Made by a program: the position numbers and the translations under genes
The notes under the pieces: generated by a model
Databases searched by the model: none
Told to the model about the DNA's origin: nothing
What the model saw: the letters and a program-made list of their open reading frames with translations, nothing else
Shown here: positions 1 to 9,107 of the stretch, in pieces
Layout of the letters: every line of letters starts with the position of its first letter
Position numbering within the stretch: the first letter of the stretch is position 1
NCBI RefSeq assembly: GCF_026930205.1
Contig: NZ_JANHOI010000003.1
Span: forward strand, 150,923-214,922
DNA from: Bartonella sp. 220B
GTDB taxonomy: Bacteria > Pseudomonadota > Alphaproteobacteria > Rhizobiales > Rhizobiaceae
Reading direction: 5' to 3'
DNA: 64,000 nucleotides

Positions 1-2
1 TA

Positions 3-1025
3 GCCTTATTGCTTTTGCCTTCACTACGTGTTGGTGGAGTACGACTATTTCATATGGAATCATCAGATAAATCTGAAAAAATATTGCCCCGTATCAACCA
101 AATTGCTAACGGAATTATCATAGCTTATGTTGGGCTAACATTAGCTTGTATACTTTCCTATTTTGCTTCAGGCATGAGCTTATTTGATGCCATCAACCAC
201 GCAATGAGCACAGTAGCAACAGCTGGTTTCTCAACCCATGACGCCTCTTTTGGCTATTTTTCTGATAAACCAGCTATTTTGATTGTTTCTACAATCTTTA
301 TGCTGCTCTCTGCCTTACCCTTTGTGCTTTATGTTAAATTAGTGCTTCCAGGTCACTCAAAACGCTTTATTGATCCACAAGTAATTGTTTTCCTCAATAT
401 TGTGTTCTTCTTTAGCTTTGCCTTAGCAGCATGGTTGCGTCTTCATGATCATCGCACCTTTCATTGGATTTTTCTCGATGTTATTTTTCACCTTTCATCT
501 ATTATAAGCACTACGGGCTATAGCGCAGAAGATTACCAACTTTGGGGACCTTTTGCACTTGGAGTTTTTTTCATTATTTCTTTTACGGGGGGATGTGCAG
601 GCTCTACCTCTGGTGGTATGAAAATCAATCGCCTCATTATTCTTTGGCGTATCACACAAACCAATATAGCAAAACTTCTTTCGCCTAATGTTATTGTAAA
701 AACACACTATGATCACTCAAATATATCAAGTGATGTTGCCAAAGCAGTTTTGTTTTTTGTATGTCTTTACATGTTCTGTCTTGTTATTGGCACTGCACTT
801 TTACTCACAACTGGTCTTGATTTTACCTCTGCATTTACCGGAGTTTTAACCGCCCTTTCAAATATTGGTCCAGGTTTTGGAGATATTATCGGTCCTGCTG
901 GTAATTTTTCCACCATTAATGATAACGCACTATGGATTTTAAGTTTTCTCATGCTCGCAGGACGTCTTGAAATTATAACCATATTCGTACTTTTTATTCC
1001 TGCTTTTTGGCGTGAACAATTTTAA
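3..1025 (+). CDS. trkH: TrkH-family potassium uptake protein (5' end outside window)
   Basis: This is the C-terminal two thirds of a TrkH/KtrB-type K+ channel subunit in the inner membrane, which normally works with the NAD-binding TrkA protein. The frame is open to the left edge, so the true start lies upstream; the TTG at 9 is internal. The visible 340 residues are mostly hydrophobic helices. They carry the pore-loop signatures of the family: TVATAGFST near residue 68, STTGYSAEDY near 167, a GCAGSTSGGMK stretch near 196, and NIGPGFGDI near 286. The protein ends with a short polar tail just after the last helix, as is usual. TrkA is not in this window. The family call is secure. Confidence 0.93.
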   Translation, partial: ALLLLPSLRVGGVRLFHMESSDKSEKILPRINQIANGIIIAYVGLTLACILSYFASGMSLFDAINHAMSTVATAGFSTHDASFGYFSDKPAILIVSTIFMLLSALPFVLYVKLVLPGHSKRFIDPQVIVFLNIVFFFSFALAAWLRLHDHRTFHWIFLDVIFHLSSIISTTGYSAEDYQLWGPFALGVFFIISFTGGCAGSTSGGMKINRLIILWRITQTNIAKLLSPNVIVKTHYDHSNISSDVAKAVLFFVCLYMFCLVIGTALLLTTGLDFTSAFTGVLTALSNIGPGFGDIIGPAGNFSTINDNALWILSFLMLAGRLEIITIFVLFIPAFWREQF

Positions 1026-1558
1026 TGCATAGTATTTGATCTTGTAATAACAAGAAATTGATACGCTCAATAATGTATGCATAAAATTGAACTCTGATTC
1101 AATCTATTGAAAAATCTTTAAAAAACTTCACAGATTTCAGCTAAGTTATTTTAACAATGATTTCTTTTTTAGAAAATAATTAATATTTTACAAATACTTT
1201 TTTCTACTGTAGCGCACTTAATAGAATTTTTATTCTTGAAAAATGTACAACCACTCCTCTCAAGAAGCAATAGAAACAGCTTCAAGAGTCTATCCCCATA
1301 ATAAAGAACACCGTACTCTCTTAAAAAAATTACAAAAGTAAGAAATAATCACCTTTTTACCTGTAATCTCCATTACTCTGAAAACATAAAATTTCAATTT
1401 TTTATGAAAAACTCTGAGAGTTTGCCGTTATATCACTTCAAAAACACATCTCAATTTTGTGACATAATATTTATATTATTGAACTTTTTCCTTGAAATAT
1501 TTATAGAGATCTTATTAGAATGCTATTCTTTTGCCTTCTCAAAAAAATCCTGATATAT
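1026..1558. other. Gene-poor gap after trkH
   Basis: This is 533 bases of AT-rich sequence between the trkH stop and the convergent lpcC stop. The only reading frame I could pick out is a 32-codon one at 1243-1341, listed separately. I see no convincing terminator hairpin or tRNA. Confidence 0.6.
1243..1341 (+). CDS. Possible 32-residue peptide or gene remnant
   Basis: A short ATG frame of 32 codons reads as a hydrophilic, charged peptide (begins MYNHSSQEAIETASR, ends LLKKLQK). Its composition is more protein-like than the surrounding AT-rich spacer, but there is no clear ribosome binding site in front of it and I do not recognise a family. It may be the decayed end of a longer gene. Treat it as unproven. 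Confidence 0.2.
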   Translation: MYNHSSQEAIETASRVYPHNKEHRTLLKKLQK

Positions 1559-2617
1559 TTAAAGTGTTTTCTCCGCAAACATTTCCTCGTAAACACTTCC
1601 GATTGCTGCCGCCTCCTTGTCCAAAGGAAAATGTGTACGAACATGGGTTAACGCTTTTTGCCCTGCTTTTAAGGTTTTTTCTAAATCAGCAAGATAAGGT
1701 TCAATGGCTTCTGTTAAAGCATCTCCATCTCCTACTTTCACAACTGTTCCTGTCCCCTCTACCACCAATTCTTTAAAAATTCCCACATCACTGGTCACGA
1801 CAACTGTTTGTGACGCCATTGCCTCCAATGGCGTTAAACCAAAACCCTCCACACGAGAAGGCGCTACATAAAGCGACAAACGACGGTACCACACAGGTGT
1901 ATTCAACACCTCACCAAGAAAAATAATACGGTCATCCAAACCGGCTTCTGTAACTTTTTGTCGTAATTTTTTTTCAAAATGATAATGTTGTTCTGTCGTA
2001 CGACCAGCGATAAACGCTGTCCATTCAGGATAGCGGGGTAATAATGCTATCATTGCATCTACAAACAAATCGATGCCCTTTAAATAACGCACACGCCCAA
2101 AACACCCCACCGCATATTTTCCAGGAAACCCTGACGAAGCAAAATAATCTTCAACAGTTTGTGGTGGAGAAAAACGCTCAATATCCACCCCATGCATAAT
2201 AACCTGATGCGGCACCTCTAAGTAAGTTCCCGTGCATGCACTGGTAGCAATCACCTTATCCATACGGCGCAACAACCATTTGGTAAAAGGCTGATGATGA
2301 CGTCGAGAAGCCGATGTAAAGACGAGCTTTAGCTTCATCCGCAAAACATCACGTAAAAAGACTCCACAAAGCATTTCAATATTGCGTCGTGCATGCCAAA
2401 TACGAAAGGGCTTGCCCTTCGGACTTTTCCAAAGTCCGAAAAGATCTTTAAAAGCAAGAGCGGGCAATTCTTTTGGTAATCCAAAACCAAAAGTGGATAT
2501 ACGTACACCTTGCTTGCTCTGTAATGGAATAAGCTGAATAACTATAGATGTTACGCCTGATAAACGCTTTTTAAAATGAGGAGCAATAATCTCAGTTTCT
2601 TTTAAAGACACACGCAT
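1559..2617 (-). CDS. lpcC: LPS core glycosyltransferase (LpcC/LpsB-type mannosyltransferase)
   Basis: This is a 352-residue GT4-family (GT-B fold) glycosyltransferase. It resembles the Rhizobium LpcC/Sinorhizobium LpsB enzymes, which add mannose to the inner core of lipopolysaccharide on the cytoplasmic face. The C-terminal Rossmann half is clear: GCFGRVRYLKGIDLFVDA near residue 172 and the donor-site motif EGFGLTPLEAMA near 262, preceded by YVAPSR. There is no signal peptide or membrane span. The start lies only 6 bases after the greA stop and has no strong Shine-Dalgarno, so translation is probably coupled to greA. Mannose specificity comes from family resemblance, not from residues I can verify. 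Confidence 0.85.
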   Translation of the reverse strand: MRVSLKETEIIAPHFKKRLSGVTSIVIQLIPLQSKQGVRISTFGFGLPKELPALAFKDLFGLWKSPKGKPFRIWHARRNIEMLCGVFLRDVLRMKLKLVFTSASRRHHQPFTKWLLRRMDKVIATSACTGTYLEVPHQVIMHGVDIERFSPPQTVEDYFASSGFPGKYAVGCFGRVRYLKGIDLFVDAMIALLPRYPEWTAFIAGRTTEQHYHFEKKLRQKVTEAGLDDRIIFLGEVLNTPVWYRRLSLYVAPSRVEGFGLTPLEAMASQTVVVTSDVGIFKELVVEGTGTVVKVGDGDALTEAIEPYLADLEKTLKAGQKALTHVRTHFPLDKEAAAIGSVYEEMFAEKTL

Positions 2618-2623
2618 AACAGT

Positions 2624-3097
2624 TTAGATATATTGAACCTCAATAATTTCATAATTATGCGCTCCACCAGGTGCATTCACCTCAATCACATCACCCTCTT
2701 GCTTTCCGATAAGTGCACGGGCAATAGGTGAGGAAATAGAGATTTTGCCGGTTTTTACGTCAGCTTCTTGATCACCAACAATCTGATACACTTTTTTTTC
2801 TTCAGTATCCTCGTCCAAAAGCTTGATAGTAGCACCAAATTTAATTTTGTCACCTGAAAGACGCGAGACATTAATAACTTCCGCCCGCGCAATATAATCT
2901 TCAAGTTCATTGATACGCCCCTCATTATGACTTTGCGCTTCTTTAGCAGCATGATATTCGGCATTTTCTGAAAGATCCCCATGCGCACGCGCCTCAGAAA
3001 TTGCTTCAATAATCCGTGGACGTTCCTGTTGTTGACGCCAACGCAACTCTTCTTTAAGACTTTCAAAACCAGCTGTAGTCATCGGAACTTTTTTCAT
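2624..3097 (-). CDS. greA: Transcription elongation factor GreA
   Basis: GreA rescues backtracked RNA polymerase by stimulating cleavage of the extruded RNA 3' end. At 157 residues it is the normal length. The N-terminal coiled coil carries the acidic tip, with [20 protein letters not shown] around residues 36-55. The C-terminal FKBP-like domain includes [15 protein letters not shown] chose the ATG at 3097 (MKKVPMTT) over the upstream ATG at 3130 because AAAGGGACGG sits at the right distance in front of it. The next gene on this strand, lpcC, begins 6 bases after the stop, so the two are probably co-transcribed. Confidence 0.95.
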   Translation of the reverse strand: MKKVPMTTAGFESLKEELRWRQQQERPRIIEAISEARAHGDLSENAEYHAAKEAQSHNEGRINELEDYIARAEVINVSRLSGDKIKFGATIKLLDEDTEEKKVYQIVGDQEADVKTGKISISSPIARALIGKQEGDVIEVNAPGGAHNYEIIEVQYI

Positions 3098-3421
3098 AAT
3101 CCGTCCCTTTCTGTTACACGGAAGGCTCAATAAAAATATAAAAAACGGCTTCCAAAATCACTTTTGGAATCCGAAAACCACAATTTATAATTATATAGTA
3201 CAGCATCCTTATTTTCCATATAAAAATAAAAAGGAAGACAAAACACTCACCAAATTTTGTTTAAATAATTCCAATATTGGTGCGTTAAAATATTCAACTA
3301 AGCTCTTATAATCAAAAGCTTAAAGAAGAAACAATTGTATTTTTTCTTCTTTATCATAATATAGTGAAGGAGATCTTATAAGAAATGAAGAGAAATCTCT
3401 GAAGGGACCCTCTGTGGAAAA
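3098..3421. promoter_or_regulatory. Divergent spacer between greA and the SH3-domain gene
   Basis: This is 324 bases between divergently transcribed genes, so it must hold both promoters. It is AT-rich. I see no palindrome or leader structure that I would defend. Confidence 0.4.
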
Positions 3422-3829
3422 ATGAAAAAAATAGTGTGTTTTTTTGTGTTTAGCTCTCTCTTTCTAAACACCATGATATCTAAAGCTGCAGATGCGTTTG
3501 TTGTAAGCAATCTTAATTTTAGAGCAGGACCAGGCACGCAACATGCACTTCGTGGACTTATTCCCGCAGGGAAATTGGTCTTTGTCCAAACTTGTGAAGG
3601 AAACTGGTGCCATATCAGATACAACGCTCAAACAGGTTGGGTATCATCTCGTTACCTCGCATTTAAAGAGGGAAATGACCTTTATCATACATACGCAATA
3701 TTTTCAGGAACAAATCGTAATATGTATGGCTTTAATATCCGTAATCGGCATAATGAACATTTTTATGGTATAAACGAAAGCAGCTGCTATCACACTAAAA
3801 ACATCAAAAGAAACTCTTCAGAGAACTAA
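3422..3829 (+). CDS. Exported SH3-domain protein
   Basis: This is a 135-residue protein with a classical signal peptide (MKKIVCFFVFSSLFLNTMISKAADA, cleavage probably after KAA or ADA). A bacterial SH3 (SH3b) domain follows over roughly residues 27-82: VSNLNFRAGPGTQHAL, a hydrophobic core, and GWVSSRYLAF at the end. SH3b domains often bind peptidoglycan, so a periplasmic cell-wall role is plausible but not shown. The last 50 residues are Asn/His/Arg-rich and match nothing I know. The start was chosen for the signal peptide. It stands alone between greA and uvrB. Confidence 0.8.
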   Translation: MKKIVCFFVFSSLFLNTMISKAADAFVVSNLNFRAGPGTQHALRGLIPAGKLVFVQTCEGNWCHIRYNAQTGWVSSRYLAFKEGNDLYHTYAIFSGTNRNMYGFNIRNRHNEHFYGINESSCYHTKNIKRNSSEN

Positions 3830-3958
3830 CCAAATATCCTATGAAATACTTCAATAAGTCTAAATAAAACTGCTAATTAACGCTTTATCATTTTTTTATT
3901 CAAACTGGTGAATGGGATATTTTTAAAACACATATATTTCTATATCAAGGAAGAATGA

Positions 3959-6127
3959 ATGAAAAATGGTGTTACAGCAACAGTTGAAGCTCTTTCCATA
4001 CTGATTGCCTCGGGTAATCCTCTTTTTAAAAATGGAGTCTTATGGACACCCCACCGTCCTGTTCGCCCTGAAAAATCTGAAGGGGGCATTTCATTTCAAC
4101 TCAACACATCCTTTGAACCAGCAGGGGATCAACCTAAAGCAATCAAAACTCTGGTTGAGGGAATTGAAAAGAATGAACGTACGCAAGTGCTTTTGGGCGT
4201 TACAGGATCAGGAAAAACCTACACAATGGCCAAAATCATTGAAAAAACGCAACGTCCAGCTTTGATCTTAGCACCCAATAAAACTCTAGCAGCACAACTT
4301 TACGGAGAATTTAAAAGTTTTTTTCCCCACAATGCCGTAGAATATTTTGTTTCCTATTACGACTATTATCAGCCGGAAGCCTATGTTGCACGCTCTGACA
4401 CTTATATTGAAAAAGAATCCTCCATTAATGAACAAATCGACCGTATGCGCCATGCTGCAACACGCGCTGTTCTTGAACGTGATGATGTCATTATTGTTGC
4501 ATCTGTATCCTGTATTTACGGGATTGGTTCGGTAGAAACCTATACTGCAATGACCTTCAAAATAGAAAAAGGTCAAAAACTCAATCAACGAAAATTACTG
4601 ACCGATTTAGTTGCTCAACATTATCGTCGACAAGATATCAATTTCATTCGCGGTTCTTTTCGTGTTCGTGGAGATACAATTGAAATTTTCCCCGCTCACC
4701 TTGAAGATCGTGCTTGGCGCCTCTCTCTGTTTGGTGATGAAGTAGAAACAATTACTGAATTTGATCCGCTCACAGGACAAAAAACAGATAACCTTCAATC
4801 GATTAAAATTTATGCCAATTCACACTACGTAACACCGCGACCAACATTAAATCAAGCAATAAAGTCAATCAAAATGGAGCTCGTTCAACGCCTCGATGAA
4901 TTGAATGCAGCTGGACGTCTTTTAGAGGCACAACGTTTAGAACAGCGTACAATCTTTGATTTAGAAATGTTAGAAACAACCGGCTCCTGCCCCGGAATTG
5001 AAAATTATTCACGCTACTTAACAGGAAGAAAACCTGGTGAACCACCACCAACCTTGTTTGAATACATTCCAAACAATGCTCTTGTTTTTATTGATGAAAG
5101 CCATGTCACAATTCCCCAAATCGGAGGCATGTACCGCGGAGACTTTCGAAGAAAAGCAACCTTAGCAGAATATGGATTTCGCCTCCCTTCTTGTATGGAC
5201 AATCGTCCTTTACGTTTTGAAGAATGGGATGCCATGCGCCCACAAACTATTGCTGTCTCCGCAACACCTGGACGCTGGGAAATGGAAGAATCTCAAGGCA
5301 TTTTTGCTGAACAAATTATTCGTCCAACAGGCCTTATTGATCCCTCAACAGAGGTTCGCCCAGCGCGCAATCAGGTTGATGATGTTGTGAACGAAATTCG
5401 CAAAACAACTCATAAAGGTTACCGTACATTGGTCACTGTCCTGACCAAGCGTATGGCTGAAGATTTGACAGAATATCTCCACGAACAAGGTATCCGCGTA
5501 CGCTATATGCATTCTGATATTGATACATTAGAACGCATTGAAATTCTACGTGATCTTCGGCTTGGCACCTTTGATGTCCTCATCGGTATCAATCTGCTTC
5601 GAGAAGGCTTAGATATTCCAGAATGTGGTTTTGTCGCCATTCTAGATGCCGATAAAGAGGGGTTTCTGCGCTCTGAAACTTCACTCATACAAACAATCGG
5701 ACGCGCTGCACGTAATGTAGATGGCCGTGTTATCCTCTACGCAGATACAATAACTGGGTCCATAGAACGAGCCTTACAGGAAACACAAAGACGCCGGCAA
5801 AAACAAATCGCCTATAATGAAGAACACCATATCACACCGACCAGTATCAAAAAAAATATCAGTGATATTCTTAATTTGGGATGTGAAAATGAGCATACTC
5901 CTACAAATGTTCCTGATTTTATGAGGAAAAACAATAGAATCGGCAAAAATTTAACACTTCATATTCAACATCTCGAAAAATCAATGCGTCAAGCAGCAGC
6001 TGACCTTAATTTTGAAGAAGCAGCACGCCTTCGTGATGAAATCAAACAACTACAGAAAATCGAATTGGCAATTGCGAATGATCCCTTAACACATCATAAC
6101 GAACAATCCATCCACAAAACTAAATGA
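3959..6127 (+). CDS. uvrB: Excinuclease ABC subunit B
   Basis: UvrB is the damage-verification helicase of nucleotide excision repair; it is loaded by UvrA and recruits UvrC. At 722 residues it has the N-terminal extension usual in alphaproteobacteria ([14 protein letters not shown]) before the core. Walker A GVTGSGKT lies near residue 79 and the DNA-gripping beta-hairpin [12 protein letters not shown] near 136. The DEAD-like IDESHVT motif and helicase motif VI ([13 protein letters not shown]) are present. The C-terminal UVR motif that contacts UvrC ([24 protein letters not shown]) is intact. The ATG at 3959 follows AAGGAAGA closely. The ATG at 3955 is in another frame and stops at once. Confidence 0.97.
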   Translation: MKNGVTATVEALSILIASGNPLFKNGVLWTPHRPVRPEKSEGGISFQLNTSFEPAGDQPKAIKTLVEGIEKNERTQVLLGVTGSGKTYTMAKIIEKTQRPALILAPNKTLAAQLYGEFKSFFPHNAVEYFVSYYDYYQPEAYVARSDTYIEKESSINEQIDRMRHAATRAVLERDDVIIVASVSCIYGIGSVETYTAMTFKIEKGQKLNQRKLLTDLVAQHYRRQDINFIRGSFRVRGDTIEIFPAHLEDRAWRLSLFGDEVETITEFDPLTGQKTDNLQSIKIYANSHYVTPRPTLNQAIKSIKMELVQRLDELNAAGRLLEAQRLEQRTIFDLEMLETTGSCPGIENYSRYLTGRKPGEPPPTLFEYIPNNALVFIDESHVTIPQIGGMYRGDFRRKATLAEYGFRLPSCMDNRPLRFEEWDAMRPQTIAVSATPGRWEMEESQGIFAEQIIRPTGLIDPSTEVRPARNQVDDVVNEIRKTTHKGYRTLVTVLTKRMAEDLTEYLHEQGIRVRYMHSDIDTLERIEILRDLRLGTFDVLIGINLLREGLDIPECGFVAILDADKEGFLRSETSLIQTIGRAARNVDGRVILYADTITGSIERALQETQRRRQKQIAYNEEHHITPTSIKKNISDILNLGCENEHTPTNVPDFMRKNNRIGKNLTLHIQHLEKSMRQAAADLNFEEAARLRDEIKQLQKIELAIANDPLTHHNEQSIHKTK

Positions 6128-6285
6128 TACAATAAAATCTTTTTGCCGAAAAATATTTTTCTAAGAAAGATCTTAAGCGGATAATTTCAACCATAAGCGC
6201 CATCATTTTGGAGAATCGTAAGATAATAAAGAAAATATCAAACTGTCTAAAATAGATCTCAGCTTCTCTAAAACTTGAAAAACAA

Positions 6286-6654
6286 GTGGTAAAAGAGCCC
6301 CTTCCCATAAAATGCCCCCTTAGGGTCAATGATGTTCCAATTGAGCTAAAAAACAATTTAAAGAGAATATTTCCTATATATAAAAACTTCCTATATAGAG
6401 TGTCTGCATATAATTGCACCATGATCGCTTATCAGCCTTATAAAAGCAATCAAACAGAGCAGTGCTCTATAACGCAAAGAGGTAAAATAAGATTTTATGA
6501 CCATTCTATCAAAGTCTATGATGATAAAACCAATACCCTTTGTTCACACATCTTTTGTTCAGGTTCTATTTGCCAAAATGATGTAAAAAAAGTATTATAC
6601 AGGGAATTTTGCCCTTATAATAAAAAGTCTGTTGTTATTCATAAGAGTTTATAA
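6286..6654 (+). CDS. Unrecognised 122-residue ORF (GTG start), doubtful
   Basis: This is the longest forward frame in the roughly 670-base spacer between uvrB and the BA14K gene. It would use a GTG start with no good ribosome binding site. The second half (from MIAYQPYK) is better behaved, with several Cys residues (CSHIFCSGSICQ, EFCPYN). An internal ATG at 6421 could begin a shorter product. I do not recognise a family, and a 100-codon frame runs opposite part of it. It may be a decayed gene or chance. Confidence 0.22.
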   Translation: MVKEPLPIKCPLRVNDVPIELKNNLKRIFPIYKNFLYRVSAYNCTMIAYQPYKSNQTEQCSITQRGKIRFYDHSIKVYDDKTNTLCSHIFCSGSICQNDVKKVLYREFCPYNKKSVVIHKSL

Positions 6655-6847
6655 CTTAATCTGAGTAGAATATATTTTTTAAAAACAAATTTTTGTCACG
6701 ATATTATTCTATGGTATTATAAGACATACAAAACTTAATGGGTTTTTATTTTTTTTCGCCACAATAAAGTTTCAAATTGTTCAGGCTCTATTCAGTTTGA
6801 TACGTGTAGGATGTAAAAAAATACGAATTTACATAAGGAGTATCGCT

Positions 6848-7540
6848 ATGCAAAAAGTGGTTAGGCTGACAGTATTATCCGCAATATCAACAGCAAGTGT
6901 TTTGATGCCACTAGAGACAACACTTGCAGACATGTCGTGGGCTAATGGTGAGCATATTTCAAGAAAAATAGATAGACAAATGCAGAGTGTAAATAAAAAA
7001 ATAGATGATACGATGAGGAACATGTGGGCAGGCACCCCTCCTCACAGCTCTAGTATCCGTTCTAATGATTATAGCTCTCATGCAGCTCGTACGAAGCATC
7101 ACCACCACTATAATGTTGACCATAGAAGGACAGAACAAAGTCATCATCATGTTGAACGCAAAACACATCGTTATGTGGAACGTCATACAACAACGCACCG
7201 TAATGTTTATGTGAATTCCGGTAACTCCGGTGATGCTTTAGCTGTAGGTATTTTAGGGCTTGCGACTGCTGCAGTTTTGGGTACAATTCTTAAAAAACCA
7301 GAACAGCCTCAAATTATCTATCAAGCCCCACCACAAAATCAGATAATTTATCAAAAAGGTCCGCAAAAACAGGTGGTTTATAAAGGACAACAACCAGTGC
7401 AAAATCCACCACTCAACCAATCTTCGAAAGCTAAGTGGCTTAAATATTGCACAAAAAAATACCGTTCATTCAACCCTCAAACAGGAACTTTTCGAGGTTA
7501 TGATGGCTTAGATCATCCCTGCTATGCTCCAGTAGATTGA
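6848..7540 (+). CDS. His-rich BA14K-family exported protein
   Basis: This is a 230-residue protein starting at the ATG after TAAGGAG (an in-frame upstream TTG at 6797 lacks a site). It has a signal peptide (about residues 1-28, ending LETTLADM). Residues about 75-120 are very rich in His, Arg and Thr (HHHHYNVDHRR, HHHVERKTHR). A hydrophobic, glycine-containing stretch (DALAVGILGLATAAVLGTIL) and a Gln/Pro linker with repeated QIIYQ/QVVYK follow. The C-terminus is a BA14K-type domain, WLKYCTKKYRSFNPQTGTF ... YDGLDHPCYA, with the paired cysteines. BA14K proteins are immunoreactive envelope proteins first named in Brucella. The His tract could bind metal, which is my inference. A terminator follows. 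Confidence 0.8.
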   Translation: MQKVVRLTVLSAISTASVLMPLETTLADMSWANGEHISRKIDRQMQSVNKKIDDTMRNMWAGTPPHSSSIRSNDYSSHAARTKHHHHYNVDHRRTEQSHHHVERKTHRYVERHTTTHRNVYVNSGNSGDALAVGILGLATAAVLGTILKKPEQPQIIYQAPPQNQIIYQKGPQKQVVYKGQQPVQNPPLNQSSKAKWLKYCTKKYRSFNPQTGTFRGYDGLDHPCYAPVD

Positions 7541-7570
7541 ATTAACTTGGTAAATTAAAATAACATTATA

Positions 7571-7597
7571 AAAAACCCGCTCTAAGGCGGGCTTTTA
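7571..7597. terminator. Bidirectional Rho-independent terminator
   Basis: CCCGC/GCGGG stem (7576-7580 with 7587-7591) around a 6-base loop, A-run on the left and T-run on the right. It lies between the convergent BA14K gene and MBL-fold hydrolase gene and can serve both. Confidence 0.85.
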
Positions 7598-7609
7598 TGC
7601 ATTTCTCTC

Positions 7610-8254
7610 TTAAATCCCTTGCAGAAAAGGATTGTTTTGGCGCTCATAGCCTATGCGACTTCCTGGACCATGTCCGCAAATGAAACAAACATCATCACCT
7701 AAAGGCACAACTTTTTCTCGAAGAGATGTCATTAACTTTTCATGAGAGCAGAATGGGAAATCGGTGCGTCCAATAGAGCCACGAAAGAGGACATCACCCA
7801 ATAAAGCAAAACGTTCTTTTTCATTGAAATAAATGACATGACCAGGAGAATGTCCTGGGGTATGAAAAACCTTGAAGACATGTTCCGCAAAATGAATGCA
7901 CTCATCATCTTCTAACCATTGGTCAGGAACACAAATGCATGTATCAGTAATGCCATATTTTCTTGCACTTTCTTTTGCCGCATCCATCACAGGCTTATCA
8001 TCGCGATGGGAACCAATAATTTTAACACCAAGCGCTTGTTTTGCTTGCATTGCAGCTCCCACATGATCAAAATGACCATGTGTTATCCAAATAGCTTCAA
8101 CAATAATACCACTCTTTTCGATCACTTCTTGAATGCGAAACCAGTCACCACCAGGATCAACGAGAACACCCACTTTTTGTTCACTATCAAAAAGCAAAGT
8201 GCAATTTTGTTGAAAAGGTGTAACCGGAATAATATATGTGCTAAGTTTCCCCAT
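7610..8254 (-). CDS. MBL-fold metallo-hydrolase (glyoxalase II-like)
   Basis: This 214-residue cytoplasmic protein has the metallo-beta-lactamase fold: the metal motif THGHFDHVGAA near residue 64, a second-shell HTPGHSPGHV near 138, an Asp in GDVLFRGSIGRTDFP near 160, and a late CGHGPGS histidine. This layout is that of the glyoxalase II/YcbL group, which hydrolyses thioesters such as S-D-lactoylglutathione; the substrate here is unknown. The ATG at 8254 (MGKLSTYIIPVTPF) is preferred over the one at 8284 because AAAAGGA lies in front of it and family members start there. It is convergent with the BA14K gene. Confidence 0.85.
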   Translation of the reverse strand: MGKLSTYIIPVTPFQQNCTLLFDSEQKVGVLVDPGGDWFRIQEVIEKSGIIVEAIWITHGHFDHVGAAMQAKQALGVKIIGSHRDDKPVMDAAKESARKYGITDTCICVPDQWLEDDECIHFAEHVFKVFHTPGHSPGHVIYFNEKERFALLGDVLFRGSIGRTDFPFCSHEKLMTSLREKVVPLGDDVCFICGHGPGSRIGYERQNNPFLQGI

Positions 8255-8395
8255 GACATCCTTTTCAAAAATAAGATTTCTCAACTTACAAGGAGCATTC
8301 CTCTCCTTATAGGAGAATAGTCTTCTCGACAGCTTTATGCAAGTTATGTAAAGTTGAGTTTTATGTAAACTAAATTTTTGTCAAGGTTTTAAAGA

Positions 8396-9100
8396 ATGAC
8401 CGATCACATTCAAGTTTTATGTGACGATGCCCCTCACCTTCTTGTGATTGATGATGATACCCGTATTCGCAATCTTTTATCTCAATTTCTCATGAAAAAT
8501 GGATTTCGTGTTTCAGTCTCAGCTCATGCTGATCAAGCAAGACGACAGCTCGCAAGCTTAGATTTTGATCTTCTGATAGTTGATATTATGATGCCCGGCG
8601 AAAATGGCATCAATCTCACCTCCTCACTGCGTCAGAAAAAAAATATTCCCATTCTCATGCTCACAGCTTTATCAGAAATAGACAATCGTATCGATGGTCT
8701 AGAAGCCGGAGCAGATGATTATCTCGCTAAGCCGTTTGATCCTCGTGAGCTTCTCCTTCGTATCAATGCCATTTTGCGTCGTGGTTTTCCCCTAAACCAA
8801 CCCAAAATTGAGCAGATCATTTTTGGACCTTATATATTTTCCATTTCACGGCGCGAACTTAAAAAAGGAGGAGAAATGATTAAATTGACAGAGAGAGAAC
8901 AAGAAATGATGGTCATTTTTGCCGAAAATGCGGGCAATACAATTCGCCGCCATAAATTTGCAACGGATGACAGCAATATCAGTGAACGTTCTATTGATGT
9001 ACAAATCAATCGTCTTCGCCGTAAGATCGAAAAAAATCCAACAACCCCCATATGGCTTCAAACTGTGCGAGGAATAGGTTATAAACTCACAATTGAATAG
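8396..9100 (+). CDS. OmpR-family response regulator
   Basis: This is a 234-residue two-component regulator. The receiver domain (about residues 12-125) has the acidic pocket VIDDDTR, phospho-acceptor Asp in LLIVDIMMPGENG, Thr/Ala in MLTALSE, and the conserved Lys in AKPFDPREL. A winged-helix DNA-binding domain follows (about 135-232) with RSIDVQINRLRRKIE and the closing VRGIGYKL. It is followed after 7 bases by its histidine kinase. The N-terminal HxxVLCDDAPHLLVIDDDTRIR style resembles alphaproteobacterial CenR, an envelope regulator, but I would not fix the name from sequence reading alone. Confidence 0.92.
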   Translation: MTDHIQVLCDDAPHLLVIDDDTRIRNLLSQFLMKNGFRVSVSAHADQARRQLASLDFDLLIVDIMMPGENGINLTSSLRQKKNIPILMLTALSEIDNRIDGLEAGADDYLAKPFDPRELLLRINAILRRGFPLNQPKIEQIIFGPYIFSISRRELKKGGEMIKLTEREQEMMVIFAENAGNTIRRHKFATDDSNISERSIDVQINRLRRKIEKNPTTPIWLQTVRGIGYKLTIE

Positions 9101-9107
9101 ACATATA

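Noticed and set aside
6120..6422. Minus-strand 100-codon frame after uvrB
   Set aside because: No ribosome binding site, composition typical of reversed AT-rich DNA, overlaps another weak frame.
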